This document shows, piece by piece, positions 1 through 6,450 of a DNA stretch of 10,933 nucleotides. The position numbers and the translations under genes were made by a program. Below the pieces are notes generated by a model. The model worked only from the letters and a program-made list of their open reading frames with translations, had not been told where the DNA came from and searched no databases. Numbering within the stretch: position 1 is the first letter of the stretch; every line of letters starts with the position of its first letter. The stretch lies in NCBI GenBank assembly GCA_937927265.1, contig CALBCO010000179.1, positions 1 to 10,933 on the forward strand, in the 5' to 3' direction. This DNA comes from an uncultured Verrucomicrobiae bacterium. GTDB lineage: Bacteria; Verrucomicrobiota; Verrucomicrobiia; Palsa-1439.

Positions 1-39
1 CATGAATAGACTGCGATGTGGGACTGCTGAGGTTGTCAT
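1..39 (-). CDS. Possible start of a divergent gene (13 codons, cut by window edge)
   Basis: Read on the - strand, an ATG at 39-37 is preceded by an AAAGGA Shine-Dalgarno-like run (54-49) at good spacing, and the frame stays open to the window edge. The visible peptide is MTTSAVPHRSLFM. Nothing in these 13 residues identifies a family. The support is the ribosome-binding site and the non-coding, promoter-like sequence between it and fabG. If real, this gene is divergent from the fab cluster and shares the 40-471 region with it. Confidence 0.35.
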   Translation of the reverse strand, partial: MTTSAVPHRSLFM

Positions 40-104
40 TGGTGTGATCCTTTCTGGTTGATGGTTTGTGCCGCCGACGTTCCGTGTCAGCGACACCGCA
101 CTAT

Positions 105-134
105 TTGCCACAACCTCAGTGGCCCGCATAGCAT
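105..134 (+). promoter_or_regulatory. Candidate sigma-70 promoter for the fab cluster
   Basis: TTGCCA at 105-110 matches five of six consensus -35 bases. TAGCAT at 129-134 matches four of six -10 bases, with an 18-base spacer. Transcription would begin near 141 and give fabG a leader of about 330 bases. This is pattern matching only; the real start could be closer to fabG. Confidence 0.35.
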
Positions 135-246
135 CTACCCACGACAATTCAACGGCGGAATTCAGGTTTAGGTCTGTTTTGTGCACTTACCTTTTGGGCG
201 CCGGGGGCGCCTTCCTTCCGGCGGTGACGGATCGCGCAAACCTGTT

Positions 247-317
247 GTGCCACGACTTGGATTCCTCCAACCGCTACCTGGTCAAGACCGGCGGCAAAGC
301 GGTGTCGTTGGGGGCAC
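247..317 (+). ncRNA. Candidate structured RNA or leader element (three-way junction)
   Basis: Outer helix: GTGCC (247-251) pairs with GGCAC (313-317), and ACGAC (252-256) pairs with GTCGT (304-308), with one four-base bulge at 309-312. Inside it sit hairpin TTGGA-TTCC-TCCAA (257-270) and helix CCGCT (271-275) with AGCGG (298-302), capped by CTGGT-CAAG-ACCGG (278-291). The T279-G290 wobble favours a + strand transcript. A run of five G at 310-314 can instead pair with the C run at 322-327, which would break the outer helix. It matches no RNA family I recognise; the folding was done by eye. Confidence 0.35.
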
Positions 318-471
318 CCATCCCCCCGCTGCTCCTCCCGGCTCGGCGGCACCAGTCGTTACCGGTGGGAATTGCGCGTGGCGAAGTGGGTGTTTGGGCC
401 ATGCGGCACAACACGAATTTCACTGGCATTGGTGTTGACAAGGATGGAGTGACCGGCTAGAGAGGGCGGCC

Positions 472-1218
472 ATGAACAAGCTTCTCGAAGGGAAAGTAGC
501 CGTTGTGACCGGCGGGGGACGGGGGATCGGCGAGGCCATTGCTCGCAAATTGGCAGGCGAAGGAGCATCCATCGCCGTTTGTGATGTGATGTTGGAAAAT
601 GCCCGGCAGGTCGCGGAAAGCTTGACCCAGACCGGCACGAAGGCGGCGGCGTATGCGGTGGACGTGACCGACGGGAAACAGGTGCCGGAAGTTTGCGGCA
701 AGATCGTGGCTGACTTTGGCCGGGTGGACATTTTGGTCAATAATGCCGGGATCACTCGCGATAATTTGCTGATGCGAATGAGCGAGGCGGAGTGGGATTT
801 GGTGCTGAACGTGAATTTGAAAGGCGCGTTTTTGTTCACGAAGGCATTGGTGCCCGTGATGATGAAGCAACGGAGTGGAGCAATTGTGAATATTGCATCC
901 ATCGTCGGCGTACGCGGCAATGCCGGGCAGGCCAACTACTCAGCGTCGAAAGCCGGGATGATCGGCTTGACGAAGACAGTGGCCAAAGAGTATGGCAAGC
1001 GCGGCATTCGCGCCAATGCGGTTGCGCCGGGATTTATTCAGACGGCGATGACAGATAAATTGACGGACGCGCAGAAGAAGATGCAGACGGATTTCATTGG
1101 TTTGCAGCGGATGGGGCAGCCGGAGGATGTGGCCAACACGGTGTTGTATTTGGCCAGTGATCTATCGAGTTATGTGACGGGGCAGGTCATCGGGGTGGAT
1201 GGCGGCTTGATCATCTAA
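472..1218 (+). CDS. fabG: 3-oxoacyl-[ACP] reductase FabG
   Basis: This enzyme makes the NADPH-dependent reduction of 3-oxoacyl-ACP to 3-hydroxyacyl-ACP, the first reductive step of each type II fatty-acid elongation cycle, in the cytoplasm. The 248-residue protein is a classical short-chain dehydrogenase with a Rossmann fold. Visible motifs are the cofactor glycine motif TGGGRGIG (13-20), NNAG (90-93), and a complete catalytic tetrad: N115, S143, Y156 and K160 in YSASK. Spacings between these residues equal those of E. coli FabG. Length is normal for the family. The ATG at 472 follows a modest AGAGGG site. It leads the fab cluster, 65 bases ahead of acpP. Other short-chain dehydrogenases look similar, but the adjoining acpP and fabF make FabG the secure choice. 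Confidence 0.96.
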   Translation: MNKLLEGKVAVVTGGGRGIGEAIARKLAGEGASIAVCDVMLENARQVAESLTQTGTKAAAYAVDVTDGKQVPEVCGKIVADFGRVDILVNNAGITRDNLLMRMSEAEWDLVLNVNLKGAFLFTKALVPVMMKQRSGAIVNIASIVGVRGNAGQANYSASKAGMIGLTKTVAKEYGKRGIRANAVAPGFIQTAMTDKLTDAQKKMQTDFIGLQRMGQPEDVANTVLYLASDLSSYVTGQVIGVDGGLII

Positions 1219-1246
1219 GAAACCTTTGACAAGGAGCGAAGGTTTC
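1219..1246 (+). promoter_or_regulatory. Stem-loop directly after the fabG stop, with -35-like element
   Basis: GAAACCTT (1219-1226) pairs perfectly with AAGGTTTC (1239-1246) around a 12-base loop, starting at the base after the fabG stop. The loop contains AAGGAG. A perfect TTGACA (1226-1231) overlaps the stem, with a weak TAAACA (1250-1255) 18 bases on. It could be an internal acpP promoter, a processing or stability hairpin between the two genes, or both. There is no U-run, so it is not a typical terminator. Confidence 0.45.
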
Positions 1247-1283
1247 GCGTAAACAACGAATTAGTTCAACCACGGAGGGTAAC

Positions 1284-1529
1284 ATGGCAGAGAAAGCAGC
1301 AGCCGATCGCGTGAAGGAAATCATTGTGGAACAGTTGGGCGTGAACCCCGAACAGGTGACGCCCGAGGCGAAATTTATTGAGGATTTGGGGGCCGACTCG
1401 CTGGACACGGTGGAGTTGGTGATGGCGTTCGAGGAGGAGTTTGGCGCCGAGATCCCCGACGAGGATGCGGAGAAGCTGCAAACCGTTGGCGATGTCATCA
1501 AGTACATCGAGGAGCGGAGCGAGAAGTAA
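1284..1529 (+). CDS. acpP: Acyl carrier protein
   Basis: ACP carries the growing acyl chain on a 4'-phosphopantetheine arm and presents it to every enzyme of type II fatty-acid synthesis. The 81-residue product is acidic and has the invariant attachment motif GADSLD, with the modified serine at position 39, followed by the acidic recognition helix (DTVELVMAFEEEFGAEI). Length is typical. The start is set by a strong GGAGGG site just upstream. Its position between fabG and fabF is the classic arrangement. The stem-loops on both sides would fit separate control of acpP, which cells usually need in greater amount than its neighbours. Confidence 0.97.
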   Translation: MAEKAAADRVKEIIVEQLGVNPEQVTPEAKFIEDLGADSLDTVELVMAFEEEFGAEIPDEDAEKLQTVGDVIKYIEERSEK

Positions 1530-1567
1530 CCACGTCGCGTCTGCAGCCGGTAGCCGCACCATTGCCG

Positions 1568-1606
1568 GGGGCACAAAGTGAGTCGAATCGCAACGCTTTG
1601 TGCCCC
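1568..1606 (+). terminator. Strong stem-loop between acpP and fabF (attenuator or partial terminator)
   Basis: GGGGCACAAAG (1568-1578) and CTTTGTGCCCC (1596-1606) form a perfect 11-base-pair stem with a 17-base loop, followed by the weak T-containing tract GTCTGTTT. It lies 21 bases before the fabF start used here. The poor U-run suggests partial termination or 3'-end protection of the acpP message, not a full stop, because fabF has no other obvious promoter. Confidence 0.55.
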
Positions 1607-1626
1607 GTCTGTTTGCGGATCGCACC

Positions 1627-2868
1627 ATGAGTGAACGGCGGGTAGTCATCACGGGATTGGGAGTTGTCAGTCCGCTGGGCTGCGACGTGGAGTTGTTTTG
1701 GCGGGCGTTGTTGGCCGGCCAGAGCGGGATTGGGCCGGTCACCCGTTTCGACGCCAAGGATTATGACTCACGGATTGGCGGCGAAGTCAAGGACTTCAAC
1801 CCGGCGGGTTTCATCCCACCCAAAGATTTGCGGCGGACGGACCGGTTTACACAATTCGCCACGGTCGCCGCAAAGAAAGCAGTGGCCGATGCCGCGCTGG
1901 ATCTGGACCGGGAGGACCCCAACCGCATCGGGGTGCTGGTTGGCTCCGGCATCGGCGGCATGGAGACCATCGAAAACCAGTCGTTTACGTTGTTTGAGAA
2001 GGGGCCGGCCCGTGTGTCGCCGTTCATGATTCCGATGCTGATTGTGAACATGGCCAGTGGCTACATTTCGATGCTGCTGGGCGTGAAGGGGCCGAACCTC
2101 TCAGTGGTTTCAGCCTGTGCCACCGCCACGCACGCCTTGGGCGAAGCCACCCGCGCCATCGTGCACAACGATGCCGAGATCATGATTGCCGGCGGCAGCG
2201 AAGCGGCGATCACCCGGCTCGGCTATGCCGGATTCTGCGCGATGCGGGCAATGAGCACCCGCAACCAGGAGCCGCTCCGGGCCAGCCGACCGTTCGACAA
2301 GGAACGCGATGGCTTTGTAATGGGCGAGGGGGCCGGCGTCTGCGTGCTGGAATCGTTGGAACACGCGCGCCGCCGCGGGGCGCGGATTTATTGCGAGGTG
2401 GCCGGTTATGGGATTACCGGCGATGCTTTTCACATGAGTGCCCCGGCGCCGGATGGCGAGGGGGCGGCGCGGGCAATGGCCATGGCGTTGCAGCACGCCC
2501 GGCTCAATCCCGAACAGATTGATTACATCAACGCCCACGGCACCTCAACGCCGGTTGGCGACAAATGCGAAACGTTGGCCATCAAGACTGTCTTTGGTGC
2601 GCACGCGCGGAAAGTGGCGATCAGTTCCACCAAATCCATGACCGGCCATTTGCTCGGCGCGGCGGGCGGCGTCGAGACGGCGATTTGCGCGTTGGCCATC
2701 CGCGACAACAAGGTGCCACCGACCATCAATTACGAAAATCCCGATCCGGATTGCGACTTGGATTATGTCCCCAACCAGACACGGGACCAGCGGGTGAATA
2801 CCTGCGTGAACAATTCCCTCGGTTTTGGTGGGCACAATGCGACGTTGGTGCTTCGCCGACACGAGTAA
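1627..2868 (+). CDS. fabF: 3-oxoacyl-[ACP] synthase II (beta-ketoacyl-ACP synthase) FabF
   Basis: This enzyme condenses malonyl-ACP with an acyl-ACP, with loss of CO2, and so extends the fatty acid by two carbons. From the ATG at 1627 the protein is 413 residues, the usual FabF length, and begins MSERRVVITGLG as the family does. The Cys-His-His triad is complete: C164 in VSACATATHALGEA, H304 in NAHGTSTPVGD and H341 in SMTGHLLGAAGG. The C-terminal NNSLGFGGHNATLVL is also diagnostic. The frame is open upstream to a GTG at 1600, but that codon lies in the right arm of the acpP-fabF stem-loop and would add nine atypical residues. No clear Shine-Dalgarno precedes 1627. FabF is preferred to FabB from length and synteny. 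Confidence 0.95.
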   Translation: MSERRVVITGLGVVSPLGCDVELFWRALLAGQSGIGPVTRFDAKDYDSRIGGEVKDFNPAGFIPPKDLRRTDRFTQFATVAAKKAVADAALDLDREDPNRIGVLVGSGIGGMETIENQSFTLFEKGPARVSPFMIPMLIVNMASGYISMLLGVKGPNLSVVSACATATHALGEATRAIVHNDAEIMIAGGSEAAITRLGYAGFCAMRAMSTRNQEPLRASRPFDKERDGFVMGEGAGVCVLESLEHARRRGARIYCEVAGYGITGDAFHMSAPAPDGEGAARAMAMALQHARLNPEQIDYINAHGTSTPVGDKCETLAIKTVFGAHARKVAISSTKSMTGHLLGAAGGVETAICALAIRDNKVPPTINYENPDPDCDLDYVPNQTRDQRVNTCVNNSLGFGGHNATLVLRRHE

Positions 2869-2875
2869 ATAGGGC

Positions 2876-2904
2876 TTGCAGGGGGAGAGCCGCCCTTGTA
2901 AATT
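2876..2904 (+). promoter_or_regulatory. Candidate promoter for rpmE
   Basis: TTGCAG (2876-2881), a 17-base spacer and TAAATT (2899-2904) resemble a sigma-70 promoter (three and four consensus bases). Transcription would start near 2911, leaving only about 11 bases before the rpmE ATG, and no Shine-Dalgarno is visible there. Confidence 0.3.
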
Positions 2905-2921
2905 CCCGCGCCTTGCTTGTT

Positions 2922-3143
2922 ATGAAAGAAAAAATTCATCCAGACTACGCGACGGCAGTGATTCACTGCGCCTGTGGCGCGGTGTTCAAAACCCGTTCCA
3001 CGCACAAAGACATGCGCATCGGCATCTGCTCGAAGTGCCATCCCTTTTTCACCGGAACGCAGAAGTATGTGGATACTGCAGGACGCGTCGAGCGTTTCCA
3101 CAAACGCTACGGCAAAAAGACCGCCACCACCGCCGCGAAGTAG
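2922..3143 (+). CDS. rpmE: 50S ribosomal protein L31 (zinc-binding form)
   Basis: L31 is a late-assembling protein of the large ribosomal subunit that bridges the two subunits. The 73-residue product starts MKEKIHPDY and contains the family signature HPFFTGTQKYVDTAGRVERF near its C-terminus. Cysteines at 16, 18, 36 and 39 (CxC and CxxC) make this the zinc-binding form, not the cysteine-free paralogue used in zinc starvation. An open frame continues upstream into fabF, but the homologous start is the ATG at 2922. There is no recognisable Shine-Dalgarno site. It sits 53 bases after fabF and is closed by a strong terminator hairpin. The rpmE-prfA-prmC order is a known bacterial arrangement. Confidence 0.96.
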   Translation: MKEKIHPDYATAVIHCACGAVFKTRSTHKDMRIGICSKCHPFFTGTQKYVDTAGRVERFHKRYGKKTATTAAK

Positions 3144-3153
3144 GGGAGTGTCC

Positions 3154-3188
3154 ACGCGAGGTCCGAACTGGTTCGGGCCTCGCGTTTT
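3154..3188 (+). terminator. Rho-independent terminator after rpmE, abutting prfA
   Basis: The arms 3154-3168 and 3171-3185 are complementary over their whole length, with a single G-U pair. Allowing for a minimal loop (CTGG), this gives a 14-base-pair stem. A T-run (3185-3188) follows, then CCTCTT up to the prfA ATG at 3195. It begins 10 bases after the rpmE stop. Confidence 0.85.
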
Positions 3189-3194
3189 CCTCTT

Positions 3195-4259
3195 ATGGAC
3201 CTGCAGCCCATCATCGAGAAGTTTCGGAAACGGGCGGGCGATCTCGAAGCGGAATTATCACAGCCGGCAGTGTATGCTGACCAGCGGCGGGCCGGTGAAC
3301 TCGCCCGCGAGTTGCAGCGGCTCAAGCAAGTCTTGGCCGACCACGATCGACTGGTTCGCCTCCAACATCAGATTGTAGAGAACGAACAACTGGCCGGCGA
3401 CGCCGAATTGGGCGAACTGGCCCGCGCCGAATTGCCGGCGCTGCAGGCTGAGGCGGAGAAGTTGACCCGCCAGATCCAGCTCGGCATCATCCCGCCCGAC
3501 CCGAACGATTCCCGCAACACGATTGTGGAAATCCGTGCCGGGACCGGGGGCGAGGAAGCGGCATTATTCGGCGCCGACCTGTTTCGCATGTACAACCGGT
3601 TCGCCGACGCCCAAGGCTGGAAGATTGAAATCATAGATGTCAGCCCCAGCGAACGCGGCGGTTTTAAGGAAATCATCTTCTCGGTGACCGGGCAGGACGT
3701 ATTCAAGAAAATGCGCTACGAGTCCGGAGTCCATCGTGTCCAACGGGTGCCGGCCACCGAAGCACAAGGACGCATTCATACCAGCACCGCCAGCGTCGCG
3801 GTGTTGCCGGAAGCCGAAGAAGTGGAGGTTCAGATCCAGCCGGAGGATCTGGAAATCACCGTCTGCCGGGCCAGCGGCCCTGGTGGGCAGGGCGTGAACA
3901 CCACCGACAGCGCCGTGCAAATCCTTCACAAGCCCACGGGCCTGATTGTGCGGTGTGCCGATGAGCGGTCGCAGTTGAAGAACAAGACCAAGGCCCTACG
4001 CATTTTGCGTTCCCGGCTCTTGGCGCAAAAACAGGAGGAAGAACAGGCGAAAATGTCCGCCGCCCGTAAGAACCAAATCGGCTCCGCTGATCGCAGCGAG
4101 AAAATTCGCACCTACAACTTCCCGCAAAACCGGGTGACCGATCACCGAATCAACCTGACGATTCAGAACCTCCCAGCCATCCTCGACGGCGACCTTGACG
4201 AGTTGCTTGCCGCCCTGATGACTGACGATTACAACCGCCGCCTTGCCGCCGCGCAGTGA
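3195..4259 (+). CDS. prfA: Peptide chain release factor 1
   Basis: RF1 recognises UAA and UAG stop codons on the ribosome and triggers hydrolysis of the peptidyl-tRNA. The 354-residue protein, of normal length, has the PxT stop-recognition motif as PAT (186-188, in RVPATEAQGRIHTS) and the catalytic GGQ (230-232, in GPGGQGVNT). RF2 would carry SPF in place of PAT and would usually need a programmed frameshift, which is absent. The ATG at 3195 is unusual in lying directly behind the rpmE terminator, with no Shine-Dalgarno and only nine bases between stem and start. prmC, whose product methylates the GGQ glutamine, follows after 18 bases, so the two are probably co-transcribed. Confidence 0.96.
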   Translation: MDLQPIIEKFRKRAGDLEAELSQPAVYADQRRAGELARELQRLKQVLADHDRLVRLQHQIVENEQLAGDAELGELARAELPALQAEAEKLTRQIQLGIIPPDPNDSRNTIVEIRAGTGGEEAALFGADLFRMYNRFADAQGWKIEIIDVSPSERGGFKEIIFSVTGQDVFKKMRYESGVHRVQRVPATEAQGRIHTSTASVAVLPEAEEVEVQIQPEDLEITVCRASGPGGQGVNTTDSAVQILHKPTGLIVRCADERSQLKNKTKALRILRSRLLAQKQEEEQAKMSAARKNQIGSADRSEKIRTYNFPQNRVTDHRINLTIQNLPAILDGDLDELLAALMTDDYNRRLAAAQ

Positions 4260-4277
4260 CCAGTGTAGTCTCGGTTC

Positions 4278-5123
4278 GTGCAGATTTTGGAGATTATCAA
4301 CAAGACGGTGCCGTTTTTTCAGAAGCACGGGATCGAGAATCCCCGGCTGAATATCGAGTGGCTGCTGGCGCACGTCCTGAACAAGAAACGGCTCGAACTC
4401 TATCTGCAATTCGAGCGGGAAGTGGACGAGCCGACGTTGGCGCGGTTGCGGGAATTAGTGCGGCGGCGGGCCGGGGGTGAGCCAATCCAGTATGTGACCG
4501 GGGAAGCGCCGTTTTATGGACTGACATTTGCGGTCAACCGTCATGTCTTGATTCCGCGGCCGGAGACGGAATTGCTGGTGGAAGCGGTGATGAAACGGGT
4601 GCAACCGGGAGCGATGATCGTTGACGTGGGGACCGGTAGCGGTTGTCTGGTGGTGACGTTGGCGAAGCAGTTGCCGGGCGCGCGCCTGGTGGCGGTGGAC
4701 GCAAGCGCGGAGGCGCTGGCGGTGGCGCGGGCGAACGCGCGGCGGCATGGGGTGGAAAAAAGTGCTCGCTTTTTGCAGGGTGATTTGCTAGAGGCGTTAC
4801 GCGACAACGTGGGGGCTGATGTGGTTGTCTCGAATCCGCCCTATATCGCCAGTGGGGACTGGGTGACGTTGCCCAAGGAGGTCAGAGACTTTGAGCCTGT
4901 GCAAGCGCTGCTTGCGGGTGCGGATGGACTCGAAGTGATCCGACGCTTGGTCAGGACCGCCAAGCGTGTGCTCTCTCCCTCCGGATATGTGGCGCTGGAA
5001 ATCGGCGCCGGGCAACGCACGGCGGTGGAACAGTTGTTCCGCGACCACGGCTACCACGGAGTCGAAGTGGTGAAAGATTTGCAGGGGCATGAGCGCATTG
5101 TGATCGCTCAAGCCGCGGCCTGA
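4278..5123 (+). CDS. prmC: Release factor glutamine N5-methyltransferase PrmC (HemK)
   Basis: PrmC transfers a methyl group from S-adenosylmethionine to the glutamine of the GGQ motif in RF1 and RF2, which increases termination efficiency. The 281-residue protein has an N-terminal helical substrate-binding domain (about 1-80), the linker signature IPRPETE (92-98), SAM-binding motif I VDVGTGSG (115-122), and the diagnostic NPPY (186-189) that holds the amide to be methylated. Length is typical. The start is a GTG at 4278, 18 bases after prfA; no good Shine-Dalgarno is visible, so translational coupling to prfA is possible. Position next to prfA separates it from PrmB, the ribosomal-protein homologue with the same NPPY motif. 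Confidence 0.94.
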   Translation: MQILEIINKTVPFFQKHGIENPRLNIEWLLAHVLNKKRLELYLQFEREVDEPTLARLRELVRRRAGGEPIQYVTGEAPFYGLTFAVNRHVLIPRPETELLVEAVMKRVQPGAMIVDVGTGSGCLVVTLAKQLPGARLVAVDASAEALAVARANARRHGVEKSARFLQGDLLEALRDNVGADVVVSNPPYIASGDWVTLPKEVRDFEPVQALLAGADGLEVIRRLVRTAKRVLSPSGYVALEIGAGQRTAVEQLFRDHGYHGVEVVKDLQGHERIVIAQAAA

Positions 5124-5139
5124 TGGGTGAATCAGGCCG
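5116..5139 (+). other. Stem-loop covering the prmC stop codon
   Basis: CGGCCTGAT (5116-5124) pairs perfectly with ATCAGGCCG (5131-5139) around the loop GGGTGA. The prmC stop (5121-5123) lies in the left arm, and the murA ribosome-binding site starts about 19 bases downstream. No T-run follows, so it may be a processing or stability element, or a Rho-dependent end. Confidence 0.5.
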
Positions 5140-5169
5140 GTAACGCAGTGGCAGTACAAGGAGGGAGTC

Positions 5170-6450
5170 ATGGACAAGTTGATTGTGAATGGGGGGATTC
5201 CGCTGAAAGGCACCGTCCGTATCAGCGGCTCAAAAAATGCCTGTCTGCCGATTCTGGCGGCGACCGTGCTGACACCCGAACCGTGTATCATCCGCAACGT
5301 TCCCGATTTGGCCGACGTGCGGACGATGTGTCAGATCCTGAAATGGATCGGCGTCCAGGTGAAACACGACCGACGCGCCGGCGTGATCGAAACCCAAGCC
5401 CCAAGCCCGGTCGGTGTCGCACCGTACGACCTCGTCCGCAAAATGCGCGCGTCGGTGTGCCTGCTGGGGCCGTTGCTGGCGCGGTTGCGGAGCTGCAAGG
5501 TTTCCATGCCGGGTGGCTGTGTCATTGGCAACCGGCCCATCGAAATGCACATCAAAGGTCTGATGCGGCTCGGTGCGGAGATTGTGGTGGAAAGCGGTTA
5601 CGTCAATGCCCGGTGCACGGAACTTGTCGGTACCGATGTGTTCATGGGGGGGCGGTTCGGCTCGTCGGTGACTGGCACGGCCAACGTGTTGATGGCGGCT
5701 GTGCTCGCGAAAGGCACGACGATTATCGAGTGCGCCGCGTGCGAGCCGGAAGTTGAAGACCTCGCGCATTTTCTCCTCAAAATGGGCGCAAAAATCAAGG
5801 GGGCCGGCAGCCCGACGCTGGAAGTGGAAGGCGTGCCGGCGTTGCACGGCGCGGATCACGCGGTCATTCCCGACCGGATCGAAGCGGGGACCTTCATGGT
5901 GGCCGCCGCCATTACCGGTGGGGACATCGAAATCAAAAATGCCTGCGCGTCCCATCTCGGTGCTGTGCGCGACAAGCTGGAGGAGGCGGGTGTCACTGTC
6001 CAGCGCACCAACGGCACCGTGCGGGTCTTTGGCAGCGCGACGCGGCGGCCGTTTGAAATCACGACCATGCCGTATCCGGGATTCCCGACCGACATGCAGG
6101 CGCAGATGTGCGCGTTGATGACGATCACACCAGGCATCTCCGTGGTGACGGAGAAGATTTATCCCAACCGGTTTATGCACATTAGCGAGTTGGCACGGCT
6201 CGGTGCCGATGCGGCCATCGAAGGCAATATTGCCATCATCAAAGGTGTCCACCGCCTCAGCGGCGCGCCCGTGATGGCCAGTGACTTGCGCGCCAGTGCC
6301 GGGTTGGTCTTGGCCGGGCTGGCTGCGGAAGGCGACACCGATGTCCGCCGCGTGTACCATCTCGACCGGGGGTACGAACACATTGACACGAAGCTGCGCG
6401 AACTCGGTGCCTCCATCGAACGGGTCGAAGACGAAGATAGCCCCGGCTGA
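5170..6450 (+). CDS. murA: UDP-N-acetylglucosamine 1-carboxyvinyltransferase MurA
   Basis: MurA transfers enolpyruvate from phosphoenolpyruvate to UDP-N-acetylglucosamine, the first committed step of peptidoglycan synthesis in the cytoplasm. The 426-residue protein has the length and two-domain repeated fold expected of the enolpyruvyl transferase family. SGSKNA (20-25) carries the conserved substrate-binding lysine. The active-site loop reads MPGGCVIGNRPIEMH, with the reactive cysteine at 117, so it should be of the fosfomycin-sensitive Cys type. PTDMQAQ carries the catalytic aspartate (308). A strong AAGGAGG site just before the ATG fixes the start. It follows prmC after 46 bases and ends before the repeat-rich, IS-carrying stretch, so it is likely the last gene of this run. 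Confidence 0.97.
   Translation: MDKLIVNGGIPLKGTVRISGSKNACLPILAATVLTPEPCIIRNVPDLADVRTMCQILKWIGVQVKHDRRAGVIETQAPSPVGVAPYDLVRKMRASVCLLGPLLARLRSCKVSMPGGCVIGNRPIEMHIKGLMRLGAEIVVESGYVNARCTELVGTDVFMGGRFGSSVTGTANVLMAAVLAKGTTIIECAACEPEVEDLAHFLLKMGAKIKGAGSPTLEVEGVPALHGADHAVIPDRIEAGTFMVAAAITGGDIEIKNACASHLGAVRDKLEEAGVTVQRTNGTVRVFGSATRRPFEITTMPYPGFPTDMQAQMCALMTITPGISVVTEKIYPNRFMHISELARLGADAAIEGNIAIIKGVHRLSGAPVMASDLRASAGLVLAGLAAEGDTDVRRVYHLDRGYEHIDTKLRELGASIERVEDEDSPG

Larger units (their letters stand above)
40..471. other. Long non-coding region upstream of fabG
   Basis: I see no convincing gene in these 432 bases. Open frames exist on both strands (for example 68-460 +), but their translations resemble no family I know and they lack ribosome-binding sites. 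fabD and fabH, common neighbours of fabG, are not here. The stretch holds the candidate promoter at 105-134, a foldable element at 247-317, and a 10-base inverted repeat (CTGAGGTTGT at 27-36 and its complement at 110-119) that spans the possible divergent start. Confidence 0.6.

Noticed and set aside
190..330. Possible SRP (4.5S) RNA: strings resembling CTGGTCA-ACCGG and, on the - strand, CCGGAAGGAA
   Set aside because: The conserved domain IV (GGAA loop with the GCAG internal loop in order) is not complete on either strand.
68..460. 130-codon open frame from a GTG upstream of fabG
   Set aside because: No ribosome-binding site, no recognisable domain, overlaps other open frames and a strongly foldable segment; GC-rich DNA gives such frames by chance.
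1600..1626. GTG at 1600 as the fabF start
   Set aside because: It lies inside the right arm of the acpP-fabF stem-loop and adds nine residues not seen in FabF; 1627 gives the standard 413-residue protein.
5230..6381. 383-codon open frame on the - strand opposite murA
   Set aside because: Histidine- and arginine-rich shadow of the murA coding frame, with no domain; murA is certain.
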